Shown: positions 27,961 through 37,293, counted from the stretch's first letter. The stretch: 64,000 bases of DNA from Pseudochrobactrum saccharolyticum (GCF_008801715.1 NZ_VZPG01000001.1:248001-312000), one strand, 5' to 3'. The notes: a model not told the origin generated them from the sequence alone. A program made the numbers and translations.

Positions 27961-27991
27961 AGGATAAAGGTTCCCACAATGGCAAGGTCAA
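27961..27991 (-). promoter_or_regulatory. Candidate CueR/HmrR-type promoter of copA
   Basis: On the minus strand, TTGACC (27986-27991) and TATCCT (27961-27966) are separated by exactly 19 bp, the overlong spacer typical of MerR-family activated promoters. The spacer holds an imperfect dyad (CCTTGCCA-TTG-TGGGAACC, 5 of 8 positions symmetric). The -35 element overlaps the end of the kinase gene. The copA start is about 30 bp downstream. Confidence 0.65.
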
Positions 27992-29649
27992 GCTATAGAT
28001 TCAGCTTCGTCCTCATCGTCAGCGACCGGATTTTCATCCATCAGTTCTACGTAATCAGCGTAATCCATCTGCATACGCCGATAGACCAGATATTTCGCAT
28101 CATGATAGCCAGCGATTGCACCGGTGCGTGGCTCCAGCACTTCACCCTTGCCGCTCATTGCCGCCATTGCCTGCGGCAGGTCCGCAAAGTCACCGCTGGC
28201 GACTGCACCAAGCATGGCAGAACCCAGCAGCACCGGCTCGGCCTGTTCCGGCACCAGCACGCGGCAACCGGTGGCATCCGCATGTTCACGCAAATAAAGC
28301 TGATTGCGAGCCAGACCGCCGGAGACCACCAGCGTATCAATCTCCATACCTTCATGGCGCATTTCTTCAAGAATATGCCTTGTGCCATAGGCCAGAGCCT
28401 GAATAGTGGCGAGATAATCCAATGCCAGATCATCAAGCTCGTGATCCAGTGTCAGGCCGACAATCGCGCCTTTGCGCCAGCTTTCTGCCAGCGGTGAGCG
28501 GTTGCCGTGAAAATCCGGCTGCACATGCCGGTGACGGGTCAGGGTTGCGGTTTCTTCAGCCATTTTGGCCAGATGCGCATCCAGCAGATCAGCAATGCGC
28601 TTATCCGGATTTTCTGCGGCCAGTTTAACCGACACCGCATGACGTGCAATCACAGCATCAATCAAAGCGCCTGCTGCCGACTGTCCGCCTTCATTCGCCC
28701 AGAGATCAGGCAGCAGAGCAGAATAATAAGGCCCCCAGACACCGGAAACGAAAACCGGCTCTTTGCTCAGAGCGATATGGCAGGTGGATGTACCGGCGAT
28801 CAGTGCCAGACGCTGTTCTGTTGCACTCACACCGGCATTGTCCTCAACGGCCAGCGTGCCGAGCGCACCGGAATAGGCATCGATCAGACCGGTGGAAACC
28901 GCTATACCGGCTTTAAGACCAAGCTCCGTTGCGGCCTGTTCAGACAATTGTCCGGCCAGTTCACCAGCCGCACCAAAACGATTGCCGATAGCTGCAAAAT
29001 TGTCATCGCCCAGTTCTTCAAGGCCGATATTCTCAAGGAACGCACTGTCCCAGCCCTCTCCGGCTTTGCCCCGATCACCGAGATAAGTCCATTTGCACAC
29101 CGGCGAGCAAAGCGAGCGCATATCGGTGCCGGTCGCGCGATGCACCAGCCAGTCCGGCAAATCCCAAAAAGCGGCTGTCTGTGTCCAGCTCTGCGGCAGT
29201 TCACGCTTGAACCAGCGGATTTTCGGCAGCTCCATTTCCGGCGACATACGACCGCCGACATGGTTCAGCACCTTGCCGCCAATTTCGGTGATCTCCTCGG
29301 CATCATTAATCGCGCGGTGATCCATCCACAGGATAACATCCTGATCCGGCTCGCCCTTCGGGCTGACGGTGACCGGCTTGCCTTCCGCATCAGCAACAAC
29401 CAGCGAACAAGTGGCATCAAAGCCGATACCGGCAACACTGTCTGCTGCGATTGCGGCTTCGGCCATTGCGTTTTTCACAGCCTTGCAGATCGATCCCCAG
29501 ATATGCGCCGAGCTTTGCTGTGCAAAATCCGTCTGCGGGCGAAAGGTTTCAATGGCGCAGGCTGCAGTGCCCAGTAACCGGCCTTTGCTGTCAAAAATAC
29601 CTGCTCTGGCGCTGCCGGTTCCGACATCCATTCCAATATAGTGGCGCAT
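27988..29649 (-). CDS. FGGY-family pentulose kinase
   Basis: 553 residues. FGGY kinases phosphorylate sugars; the pentulose (D-ribulokinase/YDR109C-like) subgroup is indicated by the N-terminus RHYIGMDVGTGSARAGIFD and by ILWMDHRAINDAEEI. Also seen are FDATCSLVV and GGRMSPEMELPKIRWFKREL, and the second FGGY signature with GLARNQLYLREHADATGC. Two adjacent ATGs (29652, 29649) follow GAGGA; the second has the better spacing. The upstream flank is divergent rpoN. No sugar transporter or isomerase is adjacent, so the physiological substrate is unknown. A general ribulokinase label would be over-specific. Confidence 0.85.
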   Translation of the reverse strand: MRHYIGMDVGTGSARAGIFDSKGRLLGTAACAIETFRPQTDFAQQSSAHIWGSICKAVKNAMAEAAIAADSVAGIGFDATCSLVVADAEGKPVTVSPKGEPDQDVILWMDHRAINDAEEITEIGGKVLNHVGGRMSPEMELPKIRWFKRELPQSWTQTAAFWDLPDWLVHRATGTDMRSLCSPVCKWTYLGDRGKAGEGWDSAFLENIGLEELGDDNFAAIGNRFGAAGELAGQLSEQAATELGLKAGIAVSTGLIDAYSGALGTLAVEDNAGVSATEQRLALIAGTSTCHIALSKEPVFVSGVWGPYYSALLPDLWANEGGQSAAGALIDAVIARHAVSVKLAAENPDKRIADLLDAHLAKMAEETATLTRHRHVQPDFHGNRSPLAESWRKGAIVGLTLDHELDDLALDYLATIQALAYGTRHILEEMRHEGMEIDTLVVSGGLARNQLYLREHADATGCRVLVPEQAEPVLLGSAMLGAVASGDFADLPQAMAAMSGKGEVLEPRTGAIAGYHDAKYLVYRRMQMDYADYVELMDENPVADDEDEAESIA

Positions 29650-29745
29650 CATCAATCCTCATGCACAGAAGAAAACTTTGATTCCGTGCTTACAACAATT
29701 TCATGACGTATCAATAGCACTGAAAAGAGTGCTATAAACAGATCA

Positions 29746-31056
29746 ATGGCTCTCTCTTCCAAGCCCGTTTTGCGGCAGACCCAATCACTGACCATGACAC
29801 CGCAAATGCAGCAATCGCTCAAAGTGCTGCAAATGAGCCGTGCTGAGCTGGAAGACTTTGTACAAAGTGAAATAGAAGCCAATCCGCTTTTGCAAAGAGC
29901 GCCGTCCGGTACGTTGCCCTCTTCCAGCACTTCGGATTATTCTGTTGAAGATTTCGGCACTGTACAGCATTCCCTGCAAGATCATGTGGCCGAGCAGATC
30001 AATCTGAGTATCAGAGATAGAACCGAACGGCATATTGCCGAGCTGCTTGCCGAGACTTTGGACGAATCCGGGTATCTTCATGCAGACTTGGCGCAGATCG
30101 CCAAGCGCCTGAATGTGACACCGGAACAGGTTATGCGTGTTCTGCGCCAATGTCAGGCTTTTGAACCGGCTGGGCTTTTCGCCCGTAATCTGGCGGAATG
30201 TCTGCGTCTGCAGCTCATTGCCGATGATCGCCTGACTGCAGAAATGGCCATACTGCTTAAGCATCTTGATCTGGTAGCGAAGCGTGATTTCAGTGCGCTT
30301 AAAAAGCTCTGCGACGCCGATGATGAAGAACTGGCAGAACTACTGGGTGAACTCCGCGGCCTGAACCCCAAACCCGGCCTGATCTTTGACAGCACGCCAG
30401 CGCTGACCATCATTCCCGACTTATTGGTCACCAAAACACCGAATGGCGAATGGAACATCACTCTCAATCCGCAGGCTCTGCCCCGTGTGCTGATGAATAA
30501 GGATTATAGCCGAAGGCTCAGTGACAACAGCCTTTCCAAGGAAGAGAAGCAGTTTCTGCGTGCCTGCAAACAAAAGGCAAGCTGGCTGACGCGTATTCTC
30601 GATCAACGTGCGCAGACCGTGCTCAATGTCGGTGAGCAAATTATCACTCATCAGCAAGGTTTTCTGGAAAGCGGTGCGGTTGCGCTCAAACCGCTGACAA
30701 TGCAAATGGTGGCCGATGCGATTGAGATGCATGAAAGCACCATTAGCCGCGTTGCCAATCAGAAATATATGCTGACCCCGCAAGGTCTGTTTGAATATCG
30801 CTATTTTTTCAACTCGGCGATCAGGGGCAAAACCGGCGATGATATTGCCTCTGAAGCCGTGCGCAGCAAAATCCGCACGCTGATTGCGCAAGAAAATATC
30901 GACAGCGTCTTGTCTGATGAAGCCATTGTGCAAAAGCTTGATGCAGAAGGTATTGTGATCGCCCGCCGGACAGTTGCCAAATATCGAGAGGAACTCGGCA
31001 TTCCTTCCTCCGCAAAACGACGGCGGGAAATGAAACTGCACGCCCAAAAAAGATAA
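29746..31056 (+). CDS. rpoN: RNA polymerase sigma-54 factor
   Basis: 436 residues. Sigma-54 directs polymerase to -24/-12 promoters and needs an AAA+ activator. Region I is at the N-terminus (QTQSLTMTPQMQQSLKVLQM), followed by a short, not very acidic region II. The core-binding region has LAETLDESGYLHADL and FEPAGLFARNLAECLRLQL, and the HTH and RpoN box are near the C-terminus (SAIRGK, ARRTVAKYRE at ~406-415). The protein is shorter than many rhizobial RpoN. It lies between a kinase and a hydrolase, not in the usual lptB-rpoN-hpf-ptsN context, so it could be a second copy. The start has no perfect ribosome site but fits region I. Confidence 0.93.
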   Translation: MALSSKPVLRQTQSLTMTPQMQQSLKVLQMSRAELEDFVQSEIEANPLLQRAPSGTLPSSSTSDYSVEDFGTVQHSLQDHVAEQINLSIRDRTERHIAELLAETLDESGYLHADLAQIAKRLNVTPEQVMRVLRQCQAFEPAGLFARNLAECLRLQLIADDRLTAEMAILLKHLDLVAKRDFSALKKLCDADDEELAELLGELRGLNPKPGLIFDSTPALTIIPDLLVTKTPNGEWNITLNPQALPRVLMNKDYSRRLSDNSLSKEEKQFLRACKQKASWLTRILDQRAQTVLNVGEQIITHQQGFLESGAVALKPLTMQMVADAIEMHESTISRVANQKYMLTPQGLFEYRYFFNSAIRGKTGDDIASEAVRSKIRTLIAQENIDSVLSDEAIVQKLDAEGIVIARRTVAKYREELGIPSSAKRRREMKLHAQKR

Positions 31057-31085
31057 GGCCGCGCAATCAAACACACGGCCTTATC
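31052..31085 (-). terminator. Terminator of the YcaC-like gene
   Basis: The stem GATAAGGCCG (31052-31061) / CGGCCTTATC (31076-31085) has a 14-nt loop. On the minus strand it is followed by six T. It overlaps the last codons of rpoN and may also end that transcript. Confidence 0.75.
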
Positions 31086-31107
31086 CTTAAGCTATAGGCT
31101 CAGAAGA

Positions 31108-31734
31108 TTATTTTGATGCTTTAACAGTGTTGTAGCTGTTAATCAGGTTGCGGTAATCCGGAATGTGGTTTGCGAACAGAGTGCCCAGACCTTCCACATC
31201 GTTACGCCAGTCGCGGTGCAACTCACAGGCAAGACCGAACCATGTCATCAGCTGTGCGCCGTTAGCACTCATACGATCCCATGCGGAATGACGGGTGATT
31301 TCGTTGAATGTGCCGGACGCATCGGTCACCACGAAGACTTCGAAATCTTCAGCCAGAGCCGACAGCGCAGGGAAAGCCACACAAACTTCGGTCACAACAC
31401 CAGCAATAATCAGCTGTTTCTTGCCGGTTGCTTTAACTGCTTTCACGAAATCTTCGTTATCCCACGCGTTGATCTGACCAGGACGGGCAATATAAGGCGC
31501 ATTCGGGAAAAGCTCTTTCAGCTCAGGTACGAGCGGACCGTTCGGGCCATCTTCGAAAGATGTGGTGAGAATGGTTGGCAGGTTGAAATATTTTGCCAGA
31601 TCAGCAAGTGCCAGCACATTGTTTTTGAATTTATCTGGATCAATATCACGAACCAGCGACAGCAGACCTGTCTGATGGTCTACGAGAAGAACGGCTGCAT
31701 TGTCTTTATCGAGGCGGTTATAAGGCTTGGACAT
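31108..31734 (-). CDS. Isochorismatase-fold hydrolase, YcaC-like
   Basis: 208 residues from ATG 31734 with GGAG upstream. The cysteine-hydrolase fold shows the catalytic Asp (AAVLLVDHQTGLL, near residue 19), a conserved lysine (KATGKKQLIIAG) and the nucleophile Cys in GVVTEVCVAFPALSAL. YcaC-type features are QINAWDNEDF and SWFGLACELHRDW-like MTWFGLACELHRDWR. The substrate is unknown for this group; related enzymes act on amides or nicotinamide-type compounds. It is a single-gene unit with its own terminator. Confidence 0.85.
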   Translation of the reverse strand: MSKPYNRLDKDNAAVLLVDHQTGLLSLVRDIDPDKFKNNVLALADLAKYFNLPTILTTSFEDGPNGPLVPELKELFPNAPYIARPGQINAWDNEDFVKAVKATGKKQLIIAGVVTEVCVAFPALSALAEDFEVFVVTDASGTFNEITRHSAWDRMSANGAQLMTWFGLACELHRDWRNDVEGLGTLFANHIPDYRNLINSYNTVKASK

Positions 31735-31895
31735 TTTCAAAACTCCATGGTTTCAAGTTGATGAAATGAACCTACCCGCAAGACGAAAACTCCAAAAGAT
31801 AGTTATTTGGAACCACAACGTCCCATAAAAGAGACAATCAAGCTCTTTACAAAACCGGAAGGAAGACAGGCTTCCCTCCGGCATATCAACACGAT

Positions 31896-32921
31896 TTATG
31901 CAGCGCTGAAACCATCAACACGGCAAACAATCAGATCATGATCGGAAAGCGGACGCTGATTATCATCCAGCGATGAGATGATACGGCTTTCAGTAATATT
32001 CAGACCGCGGCTCAGGAACCAGTCCAGTTTCATAGCGCGATCAGGCCAGCGAGTGATCAGGCTCGGACGGGTTGTCATCTGATCCAATGCACCGCTGTGA
32101 CGGGTAAAGCCGCGTTCAGCAGCAACGCGGAACAGACCTTCCGCCTCGAAGTCACCTTCCGCATGATTACCTGTATTAAAATCGCCGCCAATCAGCATCG
32201 GCATAGTGCCAAACTCTGCTTCCAGTGCATTAATCAGCTGTGCCACCTGCTTTTCGCGATAGGCTGCCGGAGATGCGCTTTCCAGATGCACGGACACCGC
32301 GAGAAACGGCCCGTCAACGGTTTCAATCACCGCACCGATCGCATTGCGCTCACCTAGTCGTGGCTGATCACCGCCATTGAAAAACCACAGGCGCTCACCG
32401 GCCAGACGCTGCACAAAGATACGCTGCATCGGCACGGAAGACATCAGCGCATTGCCGTGGAAACCTTTTTCGTTGAAATCATCCTGACAGAAGGAATGCT
32501 CGATTTCCGAACCAAGTCCAAGCTCGATAAACTCCACGCCATAGGCATATTCCATAGCCATATGGCGGGCGACTTCCGCTGTCATATTCTTCTGCGCGGT
32601 GCGCGCCATGCCATTGTCCATCTCGGTCAGCAGAGCCACAGCCGGTTTTTCTGCCAGCATTTTCGCAGCGCTTTCCTCAGGGAACAGACAACGCTCCAGA
32701 TTCCATGCAGTCACGTTGAACGGAAACGCCAGCGGTACGGTTGAAGCAGCCTGACCACCGGTTTCAACATGGGTCATACATTCCATCGCAACCAGCTTGG
32801 CATCATGGGCAGCCATGGTTTTATCCAGCTGGGTGATGCTCTGACGCTCTTCATGAGACGGCACATCCAGAACTGCAACTTGTGTGCGGATCATGGTTTC
32901 AACAGTCATTACTTCAGTCAT
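31896..32921 (-). CDS. Endonuclease/exonuclease/phosphatase-family protein
   Basis: 341 residues. The fold is that of Mg-dependent phosphodiesterases, with NVTAWNLERC (first strand), TEMDNGMARTA, the catalytic GGDFNTGNH and the terminal SDHDLIV. No signal peptide is seen. It starts 26 bp after the ugpC stop in the same direction, so it is probably the last gene of the ugp operon. That suggests action on a phosphodiester linked to glycerophosphate or phospholipid metabolism, comparable in position to the glycerophosphodiesterase UgpQ of E. coli, but of a different fold. The substrate is inferred from context only. Confidence 0.78.
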   Translation of the reverse strand: MTEVMTVETMIRTQVAVLDVPSHEERQSITQLDKTMAAHDAKLVAMECMTHVETGGQAASTVPLAFPFNVTAWNLERCLFPEESAAKMLAEKPAVALLTEMDNGMARTAQKNMTAEVARHMAMEYAYGVEFIELGLGSEIEHSFCQDDFNEKGFHGNALMSSVPMQRIFVQRLAGERLWFFNGGDQPRLGERNAIGAVIETVDGPFLAVSVHLESASPAAYREKQVAQLINALEAEFGTMPMLIGGDFNTGNHAEGDFEAEGLFRVAAERGFTRHSGALDQMTTRPSLITRWPDRAMKLDWFLSRGLNITESRIISSLDDNQRPLSDHDLIVCRVDGFSAA

Positions 32922-32947
32922 GTCATTTCTCAGTCTTGTGCAATATT

Positions 32948-34051
32948 TCAGGCAGAAACAGCTTGGGTTGCTTTTACAGCAGTTGCGGCTGCTTGCGATA
33001 ATTCAATGCGTTTGCCGCTCTGTTTATCGAAGAAGTGCAGTTTTTCAGGCGTCACAGCCAGACGCATCTGATCGCGGATTTCAGCTTTTGGGGGCAGTGC
33101 GGCGACCAGCTTCTGATTGCCCGCATAACCATGCACGATGCGTTGTGCGCCCAGTTCCTCCACATAATCGGTGCGGAACTGCAAGCCCTGCTCATGCGCT
33201 TCAGCGATATGCAAATCTTCCGCACGAATCCCGATTGTCACCTCGCCCTGCACAGATGGCTCTGTGCCGAGTTTCAGAATATCTTCGCCCAGCATCAGTT
33301 GCGCCTGATGCACAGTGCCGTCAGCAAGGTTCATTGCCGGAGAACCGATAAAGCTCGCAACAAAGGTCGATGCAGGCTTGTGATAAATCTCCAACGGTGC
33401 GCCGATCTGCTCAATCTCGCCGCCGTTCAGCACCACCAGACGATCAGCCAGTGTCATCGCTTCCAGCTGATCATGTGTCACATAGATTGAAGTCGTACCA
33501 AGACGACGCTGCAACTGCCGGATTTCTCCGCGCATGGAAACACGCAATTTGGCATCAAGATTGGACAGCGGCTCGTCAAACAGAAACACCGCAGGCTTGC
33601 GCACAATCGCACGCCCCATCGCCACACGCTGGCGCTGACCACCGGAAAGCGCACGCGGCTTGCGTTGCAGATAAGGTTCCAGCTCCAGCATCCGTGCAGC
33701 CTCTGCCACACGCGCCTCGATCTCGGCTTTCGGCGTTTTACGGTTCCGCAAACCATAAGCCATATTATCATAGACGCTCATATGCGGATAAAGCGCATAA
33801 TTCTGAAACACCATGGCAATGTCACGATCTACCGGCTCCACCTCATTCACGGTACGGTTGCCGATTGCCACCTCACCTTCCGAGATGGTTTCCAGCCCTG
33901 CCACCATACGCAGCAGCGTGGACTTTCCGCAGCCGGAAGGGCCGACCAGAACAATAAATTCACCGTCTTTAATATCGATATTCACTGCGCTGACAGCTTT
34001 AGTGCCGCCCGCATAGATTTTCGATACATTTTCAATTTTAACCTGTGCCAT
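32948..34051 (-). CDS. ugpC: sn-Glycerol-3-phosphate ABC transporter, ATP-binding protein
   Basis: 367 residues. Energises the Ugp importer. Walker A is at 37-45 (GPSGCGKST), the signature [14 protein letters not shown] follows, and Walker B is [15 protein letters not shown]. The C-terminal ~120 residues form the MalK-type OB regulatory domain ([29 protein letters not shown]). It lies 19 bp downstream of ugpE. MalK-type ATPases serve several sugar importers and can only be assigned through their neighbours, which here are clearly Ugp-like. Confidence 0.92.
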   Translation of the reverse strand: MAQVKIENVSKIYAGGTKAVSAVNIDIKDGEFIVLVGPSGCGKSTLLRMVAGLETISEGEVAIGNRTVNEVEPVDRDIAMVFQNYALYPHMSVYDNMAYGLRNRKTPKAEIEARVAEAARMLELEPYLQRKPRALSGGQRQRVAMGRAIVRKPAVFLFDEPLSNLDAKLRVSMRGEIRQLQRRLGTTSIYVTHDQLEAMTLADRLVVLNGGEIEQIGAPLEIYHKPASTFVASFIGSPAMNLADGTVHQAQLMLGEDILKLGTEPSVQGEVTIGIRAEDLHIAEAHEQGLQFRTDYVEELGAQRIVHGYAGNQKLVAALPPKAEIRDQMRLAVTPEKLHFFDKQSGKRIELSQAAATAVKATQAVSA

Positions 34052-34070
34052 TGAAGGCTCCTAAAATCTC

Positions 34071-34913
34071 TTACTTGTCGCTCTCGGTCAGGCCTTTGAT
34101 GAACCAGCGCTGGAACACCACAACCACCAGCACCGGCGGCACCATGGCCAGCACGGCAAGTGCAAAAGCCTCGTTATAATCCGGAATTTGCGCCCCGACC
34201 CACACCTGCAAAATCTGCTTGATACCGCGCATCAGCGTGAAGAAGCTCTCATCGGTCGTCACCAGCATCGGCCAGAGATATTGGTTCCAGCCATAGACAA
34301 ACATGATGATGAACATCGCGGCGATCATGGTGCGCGACAGCGGCAGCAGAATATCGATGAAGAATTTCACCGGCCCTGCCCCGTCAATGCGGGAAGCTTC
34401 CAGCAATTCATCCGGCACGGACTTGAAGAATTGCCGGAAGTAAAAAGTACCCGTGGCCGAGGCCAGCAGCGGCACAATCAGTCCGGAATAACTGTTGAGC
34501 ATACCGAAGGACGACACCACCTGATAGGAAGGCACGATACGTACTTCCAGCGGCAGTAACAGCGTGGTGAAAATCAGCCAGAATGCCAGCGTGGCAAAGC
34601 GAAAGCGGAAATAGACAATCGCATAAGCCGCCAGCATCGACAGCACAATCTTACCGATTGCAAAACCGAGGCCGAGGATCAGCGAATTCAGCAACATCCG
34701 CGATCCGGTGATCTGGCCGGTGAAACCGCCCTCACGGGTCAGCACATTGCTATAGGTTTCCGTGAAGTTGCCGCCCCAGCTCAGAGACAGACCGTTGGAG
34801 TGAATATCCGCTGCCGTATGGCTGGAGGTGGTGAAAGCCACCACCACCGGCAAGATCAGAAACAGTGCTCCGACAAGCAGGATCAGATGATCGGTAATCT
34901 TAACTTTATGCAT
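34071..34913 (-). CDS. ugpE: sn-Glycerol-3-phosphate ABC transporter, permease UgpE
   Basis: 280 residues with six predicted membrane segments. The coupling-loop motif for the ATPase is EASRIDGAGPVKFFIDILLP. The first segment starts at ~10 (HLILLVGALFLILPVVVAFT), and the large periplasmic loop has TREGGFTGQITGSRMLLNSL, close to UgpE of other proteobacteria. It follows ugpA after 12 bp and precedes ugpC after 19 bp. Confidence 0.93.
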   Translation of the reverse strand: MHKVKITDHLILLVGALFLILPVVVAFTTSSHTAADIHSNGLSLSWGGNFTETYSNVLTREGGFTGQITGSRMLLNSLILGLGFAIGKIVLSMLAAYAIVYFRFRFATLAFWLIFTTLLLPLEVRIVPSYQVVSSFGMLNSYSGLIVPLLASATGTFYFRQFFKSVPDELLEASRIDGAGPVKFFIDILLPLSRTMIAAMFIIMFVYGWNQYLWPMLVTTDESFFTLMRGIKQILQVWVGAQIPDYNEAFALAVLAMVPPVLVVVVFQRWFIKGLTESDK

Positions 34914-34925
34914 CTCGTCCCCTGC

Positions 34926-35897
34926 TTAATTGTAATGAATGCGCCGCTCAACGAAGCGGAACTGCACGATGGTCAGCGTGAATACCACCACCATCAGAAT
35001 GACGGATTGTGCGGAAGAACTGCCGATGTCATTGCCGCGGAAGCCATCCATGAACACTTTATAGACCAGCGTAATCGGATTATTGGCGGCTTTATCCTTC
35101 ACCATTACGTCGATCACACCGAAAGTGTCGAACAGCGAATAAGTGATATTGATAATCAGCAGAAAGAACACGGTCGGTGCCAGCAAAGGCAGAATAACCG
35201 TGCGAAAACGGCGTGCGCCGGAACGGCAATCCATCACCGCAGCCTCACGTACCGAGGCCGGAACCGCCTGCAAGCCGGACAGGATGAAAATGAAATTATA
35301 AGGGATCTGCTTCCAGACCGAGACGACGATCATCGCAAAAGCAGTGTCGAAATAGTTCAGCCCGACTTTCATATCCCAGCCAAACCATGCAGCCATTTTC
35401 ACAAACGGGCCGATATGCTGGTCGAAGATCATCATTCCAATGAGACCGGCAACCGGCGGCGCGATGGCATAGACCGAAATCAACACAGTTTTATAGGCAG
35501 CATTGCCACGGATCACAGCATCGGCTTTTACCGCCAGCAACATGCCAATGCCCAGCGACAAGGCTGTCACAATAATCGTAAAAATCGCCGTAAAACCGGC
35601 AATGCCGCGATATTCAGGGCTGACCAGCACATCCGTATAGTTTTCCAATCCGACAAAAGTCGCACCGAAACCGAACGGGTCTTCAATATAGAAGGACGAC
35701 TGGATGGCCTGAACAGATGGCCAATAAAAGAAAATTAAAACAACAGCCAGCTGTGGTGCCAGCAAAAGATAAGGCAGCAGGCGTGAATTAAACTGCACGC
35801 GCTTGGCTGCTTCTGGCTGTTTTGCATTGCCGAACAGTGGCAAGCGCGAGAAGAACGCAGCGAGCTTTGAAGGTTGAGAAGTCTGGATATATGCCAC
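34926..35897 (-). CDS. ugpA: sn-Glycerol-3-phosphate ABC transporter, permease UgpA
   Basis: 323 residues from GTG 35897, which has GGGGA 8 nt upstream. An ATG at 35927 would add 10 residues but lacks a ribosome site. The protein has a polar N-terminal extension of about 45 residues compared with E. coli UgpA, then six membrane segments beginning LLPYLLLAPQLAVVLIFFYW. The periplasmic loop holds YIEDPFGFGATFVGLENY. The ATPase-coupling loop reads REAAVMDCRSGARRFRTVIL; Cys replaces the usual Gly in the EAA motif, a small oddity. It pairs with ugpE. A terminator-like hairpin separates it from ugpB. Confidence 0.88.
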   Translation of the reverse strand: MAYIQTSQPSKLAAFFSRLPLFGNAKQPEAAKRVQFNSRLLPYLLLAPQLAVVLIFFYWPSVQAIQSSFYIEDPFGFGATFVGLENYTDVLVSPEYRGIAGFTAIFTIIVTALSLGIGMLLAVKADAVIRGNAAYKTVLISVYAIAPPVAGLIGMMIFDQHIGPFVKMAAWFGWDMKVGLNYFDTAFAMIVVSVWKQIPYNFIFILSGLQAVPASVREAAVMDCRSGARRFRTVILPLLAPTVFFLLIINITYSLFDTFGVIDVMVKDKAANNPITLVYKVFMDGFRGNDIGSSSAQSVILMVVVFTLTIVQFRFVERRIHYN

Positions 35898-35930
35898 GCG
35901 GCAAATCCCCGTCTTTTTGAGAAGCATCTA

Positions 35931-35969
35931 TTAAAAACGGGGTCAGGCATGGTTTGCTCCGACCCCGTT
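35931..35969 (-). terminator. Terminator-like hairpin between ugpB and ugpA
   Basis: AACGGGGTC (35936-35944) pairs with GACCCCGTT (35961-35969) around a 16-nt loop. On the minus strand the stem runs into five T. It lies 26 bp after the ugpB stop, inside the operon, so it probably acts as a partial terminator or 3'-end stabiliser that keeps the binding protein in excess. Confidence 0.75.
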
Positions 35970-35994
35970 CATCACATTGAGAAAATCTCAGTTG

Positions 35995-37293
35995 TTAGTT
36001 CGCGGTCTTTGCGAAACGGGTCAGCAAGTCATTGCCTTCTTTTTCGATGGTCTCGAAAGCTTGGCTTACAGAGGTTTCACCAGCGAAAATACGGTTATAT
36101 TCGCGTTCCATGATGGTACGGATCTGCGGGTAGAAACCGAGGCGGTAGCCCTTCGACCAGTCACCGGACTGCAGCATCAGCTGCTTGATGCCAACTTCGG
36201 CAACAGGTGTCTTTTCGTAATAGCCTTCAGATTTTGCCAGTTCATAAGCAGCTTTGGTGATCGCCACATAGCCGGTTGCCTGATGGTAATATTTCTGCAC
36301 TTCCGGCGAAGTCAGGAACTGGAAGAAGTCAGCCACGCATTTGTTTTCTGCGTCCGGCTTACCGGCCATGGCGAACAGAGCCGCACCACCGATAAAGCTG
36401 TTGGTGCCTGCACCGTCAACGGCTTTCCAATAAGGCAGGAAGTCAGCGGAGAATTCCATTTTTGCAGTTTTCTGCAGGCCACCGAAAGAACCGGAAGAAC
36501 CGATCCAGAAAGCAACTTTACCTTCATCAAAAGGCTTCTGATTATCTGCCCAGCCCGCGCCGTAGAAGCCGAAATAGCCTTTATCAGCCCAATCTTTCAG
36601 CTTTTCGAACATCATGATGAGGTTCGGATCAGTCACATTCAGCTTGGTATCCTGAACGCTGTCATAACCGTTATTATTGGTGGCGAACTGGATGTTCTGA
36701 CGGGAGAAGAAGTTCTCGGTGAACTGCCATGTCAGCTGCGAAGCGGTAAGCGGAATATAACCGGCTTCTTTAAGCTTCGGTGCAATGGCTTCAAATTCTT
36801 CCCAGGTCTTCGGGGCTTCAACACCAGCCTTTTTCAGCGCTTCGGTATTGATATACATGATCGGTGCGGAGGAGTTGAATGGCATGCCAACAAATTTGCC
36901 ATCCGGTGCCGCATAGAAATAACGCACACCTTCGATAAAGGCTTCACGGTCGAATTTGTAACCGGCATTGTTGATCAGGTCTTCAGCAGGCACTGTTGCG
37001 CCTTTTGCATTGATGATGGTGGCTGCACCGGCATCAAAAACCTGAAGAATATTCGGCTGTTCGCCAGAGCGGAATGCAGCAATACCGGAGGCCAGCGCTT
37101 CTTCATAAGAGCCTTTGGATACCGGTGTCAGCGCGCAGGACTGCTGGGATTCATTGAAGCGCTTGGAGATCTCATTGATCACGTCAGCATTCGCGCCGCC
37201 CATGCCGTGCCACCAGCTGATATTGGTTGCAGCCATTGACGATGTTGCAGAGACGGTGAGTGTCAAAGCGGCGATAGAAAGTTTTCTGAACAT
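35995..37293 (-). CDS. ugpB: sn-Glycerol-3-phosphate-binding periplasmic protein
   Basis: 432 residues from ATG 37293 (GGGATC upstream); the frame is open to 37347 but that extension would cover the candidate Pho box. A signal peptide ends at SSMAA/TN (~21). The mature protein opens NISWWHGMGGANADVINE and holds VPVSKGSYEEAL-like LTPVSKGSYEEALASGIAAF, QPNILQVFDAGAATIIN and GMPFNSSAPIMYINTEAL, all typical of UgpB. It delivers glycerol-3-phosphate, and often glycerophosphodiesters, to UgpAE. It is first in the operon ugpB-ugpA-ugpE-ugpC-EEP gene. Confidence 0.95.
   Translation of the reverse strand: MFRKLSIAALTLTVSATSSMAATNISWWHGMGGANADVINEISKRFNESQQSCALTPVSKGSYEEALASGIAAFRSGEQPNILQVFDAGAATIINAKGATVPAEDLINNAGYKFDREAFIEGVRYFYAAPDGKFVGMPFNSSAPIMYINTEALKKAGVEAPKTWEEFEAIAPKLKEAGYIPLTASQLTWQFTENFFSRQNIQFATNNNGYDSVQDTKLNVTDPNLIMMFEKLKDWADKGYFGFYGAGWADNQKPFDEGKVAFWIGSSGSFGGLQKTAKMEFSADFLPYWKAVDGAGTNSFIGGAALFAMAGKPDAENKCVADFFQFLTSPEVQKYYHQATGYVAITKAAYELAKSEGYYEKTPVAEVGIKQLMLQSGDWSKGYRLGFYPQIRTIMEREYNRIFAGETSVSQAFETIEKEGNDLLTRFAKTAN

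Noticed and set aside
28507-29577. 356-codon plus-strand open frame
   Set aside because: Antisense shadow of the FGGY kinase gene, which has full family motifs.
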